Assembly (NCBI GenBank): GCA_902789415.1
Contig: CADAOD010000002.1
Span: forward strand, 40,409 to 104,408
From: an uncultured Prevotellaceae bacterium
GTDB lineage: Bacteria > Bacteroidota > Bacteroidia > Bacteroidales > Bacteroidaceae
Length of the DNA stretch: 64,000 nt
Direction of reading: 5' to 3'
Part shown: positions 1 to 8,886 of the stretch, piece by piece
Numbering within the stretch: the first letter of the stretch is position 1
Layout: each line of letters starts with the position of its first letter
The notes under the pieces: generated by a model
What the model was told of the DNA's origin: nothing
Databases searched by the model: none
The model's input: only the letters and a program-made list of their open reading frames with translations
Position numbers and translations under genes: made by a program

Positions 1-269
1 ACAAGCTGATCTGTGAAACCCCACATACCACTGCCGTTATAACCGGCTACATAGCCCTGCATATTGTCAAGACTATAGGTATTGTAGTTCTTCTCCATCA
101 GTTCTCTGTAGTTAACGCTTGAGACACCACCCAGAACGTCTTCCTTGGCAACCTTACGGAAAGCCACGCTGACCTGGGTTGAGTCTGCAGCATCAATCTG
201 AGCCTCGGCAGGAGTAGCTACCGACAGAGCCAAGAGAGCTGACAGTATGATAAATTTATTTTGTTTCAT
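1..269 (-). CDS. SusC-like TonB-dependent outer-membrane transporter, N-terminal part only (runs off window)
   Basis: Only about the first 89 residues are in the window. They show a signal peptide ending near ATPAEAQ. A segment with VAFRKVAKEDVLGGVSSVN follows, then NMQGYVAGYNG, which match the start of a SusC/RagA plug domain (compare the usual VGYGxQKKxDLTGAVSSV and LQGKxAGV). The CarboxypepD_reg domain normally found before the plug is absent, as in many second SusC proteins of tandem SusCDCD loci. It lies 42 bp after the susD stop in the same direction, so it is probably the third gene of the operon. By family it would import oligosaccharides using TonB energy. In P. bryantii-type xylan loci (xusA-xusE) a second SusD, a SusE-like protein and a GH10 enzyme usually follow; that part lies outside the window. 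Confidence 0.8.
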   Translation of the reverse strand, partial: MKQNKFIILSALLALSVATPAEAQIDAADSTQVSVAFRKVAKEDVLGGVSSVNYRELMEKNYNTYSLDNMQGYVAGYNGSGMWGFTDQL

Positions 270-311
270 AAAACTTTTCACTTTTAACTTTTAATTTTCA
301 ACTTAAAAGAA

Positions 312-2303
312 TTACCATCCAGGATTCTGTGGATACTCTGAATAGAGATATACATCACTCTCCTTCAACGGCAGCAGATAATGCTTTGTACCGAACTTAC
401 GCTCAACAATGACGGTCTGTCCACTAACAGTTGGATCAAAGCCTGTAACCTCAGCATCGCGAGGATCATTTTCAGCAAAGTCATAGTTACCAACTCTCTT
501 GAACTCCTGACGAGTCTTTACGTTATAAGGATACTCAGTGAGAAGCAACCAACGCTGCAGATCCTGCCAACGGAAGCCCTCGAATGCCAACTCACAAGCA
601 CGCTCACGACGAACCTCATCGATGAACTTCTTCTGATCGGCAACAAATCTGTCAGCCACATGTCCTGCGCCTACACGATCACGGAGTACGTTGATAGCAG
701 CGGCAGCAGTAAGCGAGCACTTAGCCTTGTAATTAGCACCACCAGCGGCAGCACCAGCCTCAGCATAAAGCAGATAGATATCAGCCAGACGCAAATAAGG
801 CAGATAGGTCTGCAGAGCACCACCCCAGTTGTACATTCCATCGTACTTATTACACTGGTGAGGAACGAGCTTCTGGCAGAAGTAACCTGTACGGCTACCA
901 TTGGCCTCACGCTCAGGGTTACCTGTTGGAACCATGTTACCACCTGTGAACATCTCCAAATACTGGAAAGGCTTGTCAGTTTCTTTAGGATCAGCATTCA
1001 GGAACTTGAATCCGTCAAACATGATATCGTGATAGAAACGTGGGTCACGATCCTTGAAAGGATGTGAAGGATCGAAGCCAGACTGTGGGTTCAGCGAACC
1101 GTCGGCAAGCAGGATAGGCTCACCATTAGCCATACCATATGCATAGTTTACATAGTTAGCAGATGGCATGTGGATAAGTGCATCGTGCTCAACCAGGTTA
1201 TTAACCTTTGGTCCCCACAGCTTAGCAAAGTTCCAGTTAGAACCATTGATGTCGGGCATTGGACCACGCATGATAGCCTCAACGCTACCAGGCATCTTCC
1301 AACCCTGTCCTGTAGTACGGAAGATATCAGAGTAGTTGCTATTAGAGCCATCTCCCTTCTCGTGGTTATAGATGTCCTTATAAATATACTCTGCAAGAGA
1401 ATAAGGAGTAGCACCACTCTCTACCTGTGCAAGTGCCTCACCCAGAGCGTCAGCAGCCTGACTGGCCAAAGCAGCATCATATGCATAGGTGTCGCCATTC
1501 TTTGAAGCGCCAACCTCAGCACCTTTCACATTCAAAGGCGAAGCAGCCCAAAGCAGAACCTTACCCATATAGGCAAGTGCACATACCTTTGTGATACGAA
1601 GGTCGTTCTTACCAAGGGTCTTCTTACCAATAGTGGTATTGTCCCAATTGTTAGGCAGCAAGTCAGCAGCTGCACGATAGTCTTCAGCACATCTCTTAGC
1701 ACACTCCACAAAAGAAAGACGTGGCAATGTCAACTGCTCGTCTGCAGCCAGAACCTTGTCAACATATGGCAGTCCACCATACCACTCAATCAACTGGTGA
1801 TGCCACCATGCACGGAAGAAGAGCAACTGGCCCTTTACGAAATTCTTCTCTTCCTTAGTAGCATCTGTGAGCTTGTCAAGATTCTCAAGACCAAGGTTGG
1901 CCTTACGGATGCAGTACCATGCATGCTCCAGTGAGTGCTGATACTTATCGGTAGAAGTTGGATTGAGGTTATCGGTATGCAAGAAGCTTTGGCTATTGCT
2001 ATACCAGTTACGATAGTCACCCAGATCAAAGTGGGCGGTAACGTGTCCGTCACCCAAACCAGAATTCATCACCTCGTCTTCACCCCAGTTAAAGGTGGTA
2101 CACCACATATTCGACTCCTTGTTAGGAATACAGTTGTAGATTTCCTCGACGAATCCCTGGAAATTGATAAAATTCTTAAAGGCAGTCTCCGGATTCACAT
2201 CAGAATCTGGCTCCTTGTCAAGATATTCGGTGCAAGAAGCAGCTCCAAACATGAGCGACAAGGCGGCTACACCTATTATATATATATTACGAAACTTTTT
2301 CAT
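312..2303 (-). CDS. SusD/RagB-family outer-membrane glycan-binding lipoprotein
   Basis: 663 residues. The N-terminus MKKFRNIYIIGVAALSLMFGAASC is a type II (lipoprotein) signal with Cys24 as the lipidation site, so the protein should sit on the cell surface. The SusD fold is indicated by the early CTEYLDKEPDSDV segment, TPR-like helices in the first half (for example KANLGLENLDKL and QLLFFRAWWHHQLIEWYGGLPYV), and the typical end with YLRLADIYLLYAEA, RRERACELAFEGFRWQDLQRW and LLPLKESDV. It starts 12 bp after the SusC stop, so the two are co-transcribed. SusD proteins act as a lid and glycan trap on the SusC barrel. The xylan-oligosaccharide substrate is inferred from neighbours. It is somewhat longer than the usual 500-600 residues. 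Confidence 0.93.
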   Translation of the reverse strand: MKKFRNIYIIGVAALSLMFGAASCTEYLDKEPDSDVNPETAFKNFINFQGFVEEIYNCIPNKESNMWCTTFNWGEDEVMNSGLGDGHVTAHFDLGDYRNWYSNSQSFLHTDNLNPTSTDKYQHSLEHAWYCIRKANLGLENLDKLTDATKEEKNFVKGQLLFFRAWWHHQLIEWYGGLPYVDKVLAADEQLTLPRLSFVECAKRCAEDYRAAADLLPNNWDNTTIGKKTLGKNDLRITKVCALAYMGKVLLWAASPLNVKGAEVGASKNGDTYAYDAALASQAADALGEALAQVESGATPYSLAEYIYKDIYNHEKGDGSNSNYSDIFRTTGQGWKMPGSVEAIMRGPMPDINGSNWNFAKLWGPKVNNLVEHDALIHMPSANYVNYAYGMANGEPILLADGSLNPQSGFDPSHPFKDRDPRFYHDIMFDGFKFLNADPKETDKPFQYLEMFTGGNMVPTGNPEREANGSRTGYFCQKLVPHQCNKYDGMYNWGGALQTYLPYLRLADIYLLYAEAGAAAGGANYKAKCSLTAAAAINVLRDRVGAGHVADRFVADQKKFIDEVRRERACELAFEGFRWQDLQRWLLLTEYPYNVKTRQEFKRVGNYDFAENDPRDAEVTGFDPTVSGQTVIVERKFGTKHYLLPLKESDVYLYSEYPQNPGW

Positions 2304-2315
2304 CTTTTCCTTATT

Positions 2316-5300
2316 TTAAAGATTGAACTTTACACCCAAGTTAACACGCTTGAAGGTTGGGTAAGCACCGTTACTTGCAGTGTGGTTACCACCGAAGTTT
2401 GACTCACGGTCATCAGGCATACGAGTCCAAAGCCAGAGGTTGTTACCGCTTACGAATACCTTCAGATTATTAACGCCCATCTTCTTTACCCAAGGCTGTG
2501 TAAAGGTATAAGCAATCTCTACGTTCTTCAAACGGATGTATGAACCATCGCAAAGATACTGTGTACCATAGTACATGGCATCATTACCAGTCTTAGCATT
2601 GAAACGTGGGGTAACAACTTTTGCACTCTCTCTATCAGTGCTCCACCATGTACCCTGATCGTAAACGTTAGCCAGCATCACGTCAGCAAAGCTTGTCATA
2701 GTTACGTCACGAGTAACATTTGTAACACCATAGAACTGAGCGAAGCAGCTGAAGCCCTTCCACTCGAATCCGAGAGTGGTATTATAAGTATTCTGTGGGA
2801 AACCAGAGTAGCCATAAGGAACTCTATCATTTACATTGTCTACTACACCATCACCATTGAAGTCAACGATATAGTAGTCACCAGCCAATTTCAGGTCATC
2901 ATTAGAGTCATGCTTTGGCGAGCCATATACTGCGTCATAGCCACTCATCATACCCTTATCAAGGAATGTACGAACCTGGTCGATGCTATAGCCTGCCTCT
3001 TTACGATAGTTTGGCAGCAGAGGAGCATCGTCCTTCACGTCAATCTTATTCTCGGCATGAGTCATGTTCAGGTTAGCCCAGATACGCATCTTGTTATTCA
3101 GGACCTTATTGAAGCGGAGTTCAATTTCGTAACCCTTAGTTGTAACCTTACCCATATTGGCTGTTACAGGACTCTGTCCGAAGTAAGAAGGAACAGCACG
3201 CTGTGAACCCTGTACCAGAATGTCAGAACGCTTATCCTTAAAGATTTCGATAGAACCTGCAAGCAGACCACCAAACAATCCGTAGTCAATACCGAGGTTG
3301 ATCTTCTTTACAGTCTCCCAATGTACATTTGGGTTACCTACAGTTTCCTCACGATACCATTTGTATGGGTTGTTGTTGCCACCCTGAGCGGTGTCCAGAG
3401 TTGACTGACCACCATAAGCCCACTGTGTCATATAGAGGAAACGACCACCAACGTTGTCATCACCAATTTCACCATAAGATGCACGGATCTTCAACATATC
3501 TACGATCTTATTCTCGCGCAGATACTTCATGAAAGGCTCCTCACTTACCATCCAACCGATAGCACCTGAGTTGAAGAATGCAAAGCGGTTGTCCTTAGAG
3601 AACTTCTCTGATCCATTGTAGGCGCCATTGTACTCTAAGAAGTACTTGCCTGCGTATGCGTATGTAGCACGGAATACCCAGTCCTCACGATAGTTTGGAA
3701 TTACAGAACCAGTTGCATACTCCTGACGAGCAAATACACCCATTGCAGAAAGGTCGTGCAAACCAAAGCTACGAGCCCAGTTCAACTGTACCTGATAGTT
3801 AAGGTTACGCTGAGTAGCCCAGTCCTGAACCTTACCATTCTGAGTTGACCACTTGTTACCCTGGGTATAGTCGAAGCGGTCATAGCCCTCATAAGCCGAC
3901 TTGTAAGTAACGGCACCTGTCTGAGGGTCAATCCACTTGTACTGAGGATCGTTATAAAGGTCGTTGATACCACGGTTATCCTCACGGAAGGTGTTATCCC
4001 ACGAAATCATACCGCGTGCACTCAAACCCTTTGTGATAAAGTCGAGTTTCTGCTCCAGCACGAAGTCGGTAGTGATACGTGTGGTTGTAATATACTGTGT
4101 ACCGCCAAGAGCGACACTTACAGCCGCATTGCTGACGTTGGTAGAGCCAGGCAGGAAACCCCATGAACCATCGCTGTACTTTGGCATGAAAGCATCAGGC
4201 GAGATGTTATAAACACCGGCCCACTGCTGAGACACCTGCCAGTCGTTGTTAACCGAGTTGCTCCAAGGTGTCATCTGACGACCGTTAGATCCTGCGATGT
4301 TTACCTTAAATACTGTCGACTTAGTAATATTGAAGTCAAGGTTAGAACGAACGTTTACACGCTTGTAGTCATAACCAGTAGGATACTGACGACCATTACC
4401 AAAGTCCTTATAAAGGTCACCTTCGCTCACGAAGTCAACGCTAGCGAAATACTTAACGAAACGAGTACCACCAGAAACGTTCAGGTTAGCGTTATACGAC
4501 ATGGTATAATCCTTAAACAATGCACGCTGCCAGTCAACGTTAGGATAGCGCTCTGAAATAAGGTTACCATACTCATCCTTAGCAGTAGGGTCAGTGTTAC
4601 GATAGTTCTGAATGAAACTCATCGGACGAACGTAAGCCCAACTAGAAGGATAAATGTTCAACTCATGCTCCACTGCTACATTACGTGCAACGAGAGCATC
4701 ATAAGAATCATACTTGTCTGGCAACTTTGAAGGAATCTTCACAATGGCATTGGCAGATACACTGATCTGAGCCTTACCCTCAGCACCACGCTTAGTAGTA
4801 ATAAGGATAACACCATTAGCACCCTTCACACCATAAACGGCAGTAGCAGAAGCATCTTTCAGAACAGAAATGGTAGCAACCGACTGGATGTCAACACTTG
4901 ACATTGGACGCTCGATACCATCTACCAAAACCAGAGGCTCAGAGTTGTTCCAAGAAGAAGCACCACGGATCTGAATCTTTGGTTCTTCCTCACCAGGCAT
5001 ACCCTGTGAAGCAGTGGTTACAACACCAGGCAGGTTACCAGTCAGGGCTGCACCAATGTCGGTGATACCTGCGGCACGCTCCAGAACCTCACCAGTAGTC
5101 TGTGTGATAGCACCTACTACCGAGGCTTTCTTCTGCTGGCCGAAACCAACGACAACCACCTCAGTAAGCTGAGTGTTGTCAGTAAGCACAACTCTGAAAG
5201 TGCGCTCGCGACCCACTTTCAACTCCTTAGTGTTCATTCCTACGTAGCTCACTACAATAATTGAGCTTTCAGAAGGAACCTTCAGCTGGAAATTACCGTC

Positions 5301-5492
5301 AAAGTCCGATATCGTACCTTGACCAGCATTTCCCTTCACAACAACTGATGCGCCAATCAATGGCTCACCTGCATTGTCAACGACCGAACCCTTAATGCTA
5401 ATACCGTTTCCCTGCGCCTGCGCGAAAGCAGAGCAGAAAAGCAGAAGCAAAGAGGGGACAGCCCGTTTCAAAAGACTTGTTAGCTGTTTCAT
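2316..5492 (-). CDS. SusC/RagA-family TonB-linked outer-membrane transporter
   Basis: 1058 residues, standard size. Order: signal peptide (about 1-26, ending SAFAQA), CarboxypepD_reg domain (about 30-115, with GEPLIGASVVVKG and FDGNFQLKVP), TonB-box-like TEVVVVGFG, plug (about 125-235, with QIRGASSW, PLVLVDGI, SVLKDASATAVYG and GVILITTKRG), and a 22-strand-type barrel ending in KRVNLGVKFNL. It works with the adjacent SusD lipoprotein to take up oligosaccharides in a TonB-dependent way. It is the first gene of the minus-strand operon and has a leader of about 90 nt. Its promoter at 5591-5598 carries an upstream element shared with the GH115, GH10 and GH5 promoters, so it is probably controlled by the HTCS at 11562-15557. 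Xylan is the likely substrate; this comes from context. Confidence 0.95.
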   Translation of the reverse strand: MKQLTSLLKRAVPSLLLLFCSAFAQAQGNGISIKGSVVDNAGEPLIGASVVVKGNAGQGTISDFDGNFQLKVPSESSIIVVSYVGMNTKELKVGRERTFRVVLTDNTQLTEVVVVGFGQQKKASVVGAITQTTGEVLERAAGITDIGAALTGNLPGVVTTASQGMPGEEEPKIQIRGASSWNNSEPLVLVDGIERPMSSVDIQSVATISVLKDASATAVYGVKGANGVILITTKRGAEGKAQISVSANAIVKIPSKLPDKYDSYDALVARNVAVEHELNIYPSSWAYVRPMSFIQNYRNTDPTAKDEYGNLISERYPNVDWQRALFKDYTMSYNANLNVSGGTRFVKYFASVDFVSEGDLYKDFGNGRQYPTGYDYKRVNVRSNLDFNITKSTVFKVNIAGSNGRQMTPWSNSVNNDWQVSQQWAGVYNISPDAFMPKYSDGSWGFLPGSTNVSNAAVSVALGGTQYITTTRITTDFVLEQKLDFITKGLSARGMISWDNTFREDNRGINDLYNDPQYKWIDPQTGAVTYKSAYEGYDRFDYTQGNKWSTQNGKVQDWATQRNLNYQVQLNWARSFGLHDLSAMGVFARQEYATGSVIPNYREDWVFRATYAYAGKYFLEYNGAYNGSEKFSKDNRFAFFNSGAIGWMVSEEPFMKYLRENKIVDMLKIRASYGEIGDDNVGGRFLYMTQWAYGGQSTLDTAQGGNNNPYKWYREETVGNPNVHWETVKKINLGIDYGLFGGLLAGSIEIFKDKRSDILVQGSQRAVPSYFGQSPVTANMGKVTTKGYEIELRFNKVLNNKMRIWANLNMTHAENKIDVKDDAPLLPNYRKEAGYSIDQVRTFLDKGMMSGYDAVYGSPKHDSNDDLKLAGDYYIVDFNGDGVVDNVNDRVPYGYSGFPQNTYNTTLGFEWKGFSCFAQFYGVTNVTRDVTMTSFADVMLANVYDQGTWWSTDRESAKVVTPRFNAKTGNDAMYYGTQYLCDGSYIRLKNVEIAYTFTQPWVKKMGVNNLKVFVSGNNLWLWTRMPDDRESNFGGNHTASNGAYPTFKRVNLGVKFNL

Positions 5493-5590
5493 CTTGATTG
5501 ATTTTGATACATAATTTGAACTATAGTTAATTGATAAAAATTGTCCGACTTCACATCGTTGTAAGCGACTTCACGCCGTAAAAGCGGGTG

Positions 5591-5645
5591 CAAAATTATT
5601 AATTTTAAGTAAATTCCCGCTAAGAAATTAGAAACACAAACTTTA
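5591..5645 (-). promoter_or_regulatory. susC1 promoter with HTCS-type operator
   Basis: On the minus strand the -7 box TAATTTTG (5591-5598) fits the Bacteroidota consensus TAnnTTTG. Thirty-two bases upstream is GAAACACAAACTTTA (5631-5645, plus-strand reading), 12 of 15 identical to the element before the GH10 gene. A second half-like copy, GTTACAATTTACAAA, lies at 5671-5685. Confidence 0.6.
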
Positions 5646-5760
5646 TATATAGTAACAAACAAAAGAGGATGTTACAATTTACAAAGTTCATGATACAAAC
5701 AGCAAAAAGATCATTTCTTCTTGCTACACACCTTTTAATACTTATTTATAGTTCTGTTGA

Positions 5761-7206
5761 TTATTTACCGTATACAAATTGCTCAGCAGGAAGCTTCAAT
5801 GCATTGGCCACATCTACGGCGTTAAATGGCATTCTACCTTTCGCCATCTCTGGCGCATTAAATGATTTTAAGATGTCATCATAGACAGTCGGATCTTGTT
5901 GTGGCAGACAGAAAGGCTTATGAGCCACACCATATTTATCCACATAACAGAAATAAGGCTTGCCATACAAACCATCATCTCGTTTCGAGGCAAACACAAA
6001 CCATCGAGAATTACTCGACCAACTGTGATAAGTATCACTCATATCCGAGTTAACGACACTTAACGAGTCGATGGCACCTGTTTTTAAATCCATCATCCAC
6101 AAATCAGCCTCCTGATGCCATATCGGGAAGGTTCCATAATCTTGAACCGAGAAAAGAAGCCTCTCTCCATCAGGCGAAACTCTTGGATGGCAGACACTAC
6201 GGGCTGTGAACAGCGTATCAACCTGAGTACCGATAACGCCTTTTGCCTCATCAAAAGGAATCCTAACCAATGCATACTTCAGATCCTTATAATTCTGTGG
6301 CAATTCCACACGGGGTGACGTGCAATAGTAAATGTATTTCCCATCGGGGGAGAAAGTCGGGAATGTCTCAAGCCATTCAGGATCAGACAACAAAGGCGAA
6401 TGAATAATCACATGCTGGTCAAGATCGGCCACATATACATCCGACTCCGTATCATAAACTTCAAGACGTTTTTGCGCCGACGCCTGTACAGCAGGCACAA
6501 CAACGTTCGATGAGAAAACAATATATCGTCCAGATGTAGAAAACTGGAAATAGGTAGAGGTTGCAACCATCTCCGGAGTCTTGATATCCAGTTTTCTGAG
6601 TCTACCGTCCTGATTAAGGATAGCACCTCCGCCCTTGCCTCTTACATACATCATCGACAACTTGGGATTTTGGCTACTAGGCGTATGACAGTTCATACAA
6701 CGATTCTCCTGAAGGTTATAGTCGCCTAAAGCAAACTCTTCGAAATTCTCCACACAACGCTGTTTGATCTGTAATCTGTTCCAAACAGAGTAGCCAGGTT
6801 CTATCAGTCGGTAGGACAGATAGCTGTCGAGGCTGTCGCGTACCACATACCAACAAAAGTGTTTGTATGCCGTCCACTGCCCATCCTTTAAAGCCGTCAC
6901 CTCAACCTCTAACGTATCGTTCTGCTCCAAAAGTGTATGCCACTCTCCTTCCCCAAACTTAGCAAGGCCGTCACCACTGTTTATCGTCAGGTCGCCAACC
7001 TTTACCTCAATAGACTCAGCGCCTCGCACCACGAAATTCAGCGGAGCAATATTCACGGGTATAGTAACATCCTTGTAATCGGGATATATCTCAACTTCCA
7101 GATTGCTCTGCTTCACATTATGTGGAGTAGGCGTACAAGCCGAGAGCAGCACTAGAAAAATCAGAGCTATGCAGATATATACGTTTTTTGTATTCATCAT
7201 ATTCAT
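5761..7206 (-). CDS. TolB-like (PD40) beta-propeller lipoprotein with a CxxCH haem-binding motif
   Basis: The open frame extends to 7263, but the likely start is ATG at 7206 (or 7197), just after the stop of the preceding gene. This gives about 481 residues with a lipoprotein signal (IFLVLLSAC). The middle carries CMNCH (6685-6699, about residues 170-174), a c-type haem attachment motif, and is followed by blades with PD40/TolB-type repeats (SGRYIVFSSN, FSPDGKYIYYC, VSPDGERLLFS, SNSRWFVFAS). Such proteins are usually listed as TolB family or cytochrome-c-related proteins, and their exact role is not known to me. It is coupled to the DUF6057-like membrane protein upstream, with only a few bases between stop and start. 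A periplasmic scaffold or sensor role is inference. Confidence 0.75.
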   Translation of the reverse strand: MNMMNTKNVYICIALIFLVLLSACTPTPHNVKQSNLEVEIYPDYKDVTIPVNIAPLNFVVRGAESIEVKVGDLTINSGDGLAKFGEGEWHTLLEQNDTLEVEVTALKDGQWTAYKHFCWYVVRDSLDSYLSYRLIEPGYSVWNRLQIKQRCVENFEEFALGDYNLQENRCMNCHTPSSQNPKLSMMYVRGKGGGAILNQDGRLRKLDIKTPEMVATSTYFQFSTSGRYIVFSSNVVVPAVQASAQKRLEVYDTESDVYVADLDQHVIIHSPLLSDPEWLETFPTFSPDGKYIYYCTSPRVELPQNYKDLKYALVRIPFDEAKGVIGTQVDTLFTARSVCHPRVSPDGERLLFSVQDYGTFPIWHQEADLWMMDLKTGAIDSLSVVNSDMSDTYHSWSSNSRWFVFASKRDDGLYGKPYFCYVDKYGVAHKPFCLPQQDPTVYDDILKSFNAPEMAKGRMPFNAVDVANALKLPAEQFVYGK

Positions 7207-7210
7207 AGTT

Positions 7211-8815
7211 TTAATGACCACCAAGGTTAAAAACATCAAAGTAGAACCAATAGGTATCGGCAAAACGCGGACTACCCTTTTCGGCCATGTATTCTTTTAA
7301 TCTATCCTTCACCTGGTCGTCCTTGATATACTTCTGCCACTCCTCCTGGCCGGCATTATTCTTCATGAGCCAGATGCACAACGCTTCCTGATAGAGTTTC
7401 TTGATACGCGGATGCTCTGTACAGTACAAATCATAGTCGCGTTTAAAAGAATCGATATCCTTTTTCAACAACTGACTGCACAGTAAATAGTCGAGAGCCA
7501 CTACATTTTGAGGGTTCGACTTAACCAACTGCGACATGATATCGCACGACTCCTCGCTGGGCGAAATGGTATCCTGCAGATTGATATACTGCGCCTTCTG
7601 CCGATAGCGGTCATCATGAGCAGCATTTTCAGCCCAATCACTATATGGAATAGTTTGACATAGCAATCCAATGAACTTATCAGTTGCTTTCTGGTCATCC
7701 CTTACCAATGCACATTCTGCCAAGCGCTTTACACAATAGGCATTTCGGTTACTTGGAACAGACACACTCGCCATAAAAGCGCCCCTCTCTGCACGGGCTA
7801 TATCGCCAATCGCAAAATAGAACTCGTGCAGGTTCATAAACATCAACATAGGGATATTAGTGCCAATCATACTAGTGAAGGTACCCAGGTAGTTGGGATA
7901 GAATTCCAGCAGCACATCAGGCAGATTGCCACGTTGGGCCTGTACAAGATTATACATGAACCGCCGTACAGTAGATGACACTTGCGCATCCTGAGACAAT
8001 CGTACCTGCGGATGGCCGTTCACTCTAAAAGCATCTAACACTTTATCGGAAGTAGCCGTCTTTATCACATCGTCCCAATCACCAACTTCATAACTATGGA
8101 TCATATGCAGGTCAGTCTCTCTGTTGAAATCTGGCGCATGCAAACTTTCCAAGCCCGGATATTTGTACAAACCTGTCGTAGTCAAGTTGTAGTGACTCCT
8201 CACAAGAGGCATCAGACAAGCTAAAGCTATAGCTACAGGAACCGCCACCTTCCATGCCACAAAGGCCGACAGCAACAGAAACGCCCATACACCATAGCCA
8301 AACAACCAGTAACCCGACAACGTGCCTGCCAAAACCGCCATTAAAGTCCAAGGCCAACGGAGCGCCATCACTCTACGCAGCACCAAGAACATCAACAGAC
8401 CGCCAATCAAGGCAAATGTCGACGACAACGTATAAGCATAAGAAAAATGGCACGAAGCCTCACGCATGGTTAAAACCAGGGCCACCAACAGGACTATCCA
8501 TTTATTTTTCAGCAGACTGTCGAGTGCCTTGTACGCCAACACAAACAAAAGAGTGAGCGATAGCGTCAGGATGGCAGCACCAGCCACATCATACTCATAA
8601 AACTGAGTCAGGAATTCTCCCGCCAGACAAGCCATCCAAGCCGGTTTGGCAAACAGCGTGTTCACATACGACCACGACATCAAGAACAGTTGATTCTGGC
8701 CCTTGAAAAAGAAATGGTAGGGATACAGGAACTGGAAAAAACAGAAGCACACCACTGCAAATCCAATAATTGTCACGAACGGACACCAGCTCTTAAAATC
8801 CCATTTTCTCTCCAT
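7211..8815 (-). CDS. DUF6057-like polytopic inner-membrane protein
   Basis: The start is placed at ATG 8815 (MERKWDFKSW) because the promoter -7 box lies at 8836-8843, which rules out the upstream in-frame ATG at 8866. This gives 534 residues. The N-terminal half has about eight or nine hydrophobic segments (for example FVTIIGFAVVCFCFFQFLY, ILTLSLTLLFVLAYKAL and FALIGGLLMFLVL). The C-terminal half is soluble and helical, TPR-like in places (RAERGAFMASVSVP, NPQNVVALDYLLCSQLL, YQEALCIWLM). I recognise it as resembling the Bacteroidota DUF6057 family; its function is unknown. It is the first gene of a two-gene unit with the TolB-like haem-motif lipoprotein, so the two may form one envelope complex. 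Confidence 0.7.
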   Translation of the reverse strand: MERKWDFKSWCPFVTIIGFAVVCFCFFQFLYPYHFFFKGQNQLFLMSWSYVNTLFAKPAWMACLAGEFLTQFYEYDVAGAAILTLSLTLLFVLAYKALDSLLKNKWIVLLVALVLTMREASCHFSYAYTLSSTFALIGGLLMFLVLRRVMALRWPWTLMAVLAGTLSGYWLFGYGVWAFLLLSAFVAWKVAVPVAIALACLMPLVRSHYNLTTTGLYKYPGLESLHAPDFNRETDLHMIHSYEVGDWDDVIKTATSDKVLDAFRVNGHPQVRLSQDAQVSSTVRRFMYNLVQAQRGNLPDVLLEFYPNYLGTFTSMIGTNIPMLMFMNLHEFYFAIGDIARAERGAFMASVSVPSNRNAYCVKRLAECALVRDDQKATDKFIGLLCQTIPYSDWAENAAHDDRYRQKAQYINLQDTISPSEESCDIMSQLVKSNPQNVVALDYLLCSQLLKKDIDSFKRDYDLYCTEHPRIKKLYQEALCIWLMKNNAGQEEWQKYIKDDQVKDRLKEYMAEKGSPRFADTYWFYFDVFNLGGH

Positions 8816-8835
8816 CTTGGTATCAAATTTGAGCG

Positions 8836-8867
8836 CAAAATTACTCATTCTTTTCGTAACAGCCAAA
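8836..8867 (-). promoter_or_regulatory. Promoter of the DUF6057-like gene
   Basis: Minus strand: -33-type TTTG (8864-8867), 20-bp spacer, -7 box TAATTTTG (8836-8843). The position fixes the start codon at 8815. No copy of the shared HTCS-type element is present. Confidence 0.6.
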
Positions 8868-8886
8868 TAATGGCGGATAAAAGTGC

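Noticed and set aside
5669-5884. Small plus-strand open frame (71 codons) upstream of the TolB-like gene end
   Set aside because: Half of it is antisense to the TolB-like gene and it covers the susC1 control region; no ribosome site or family seen.
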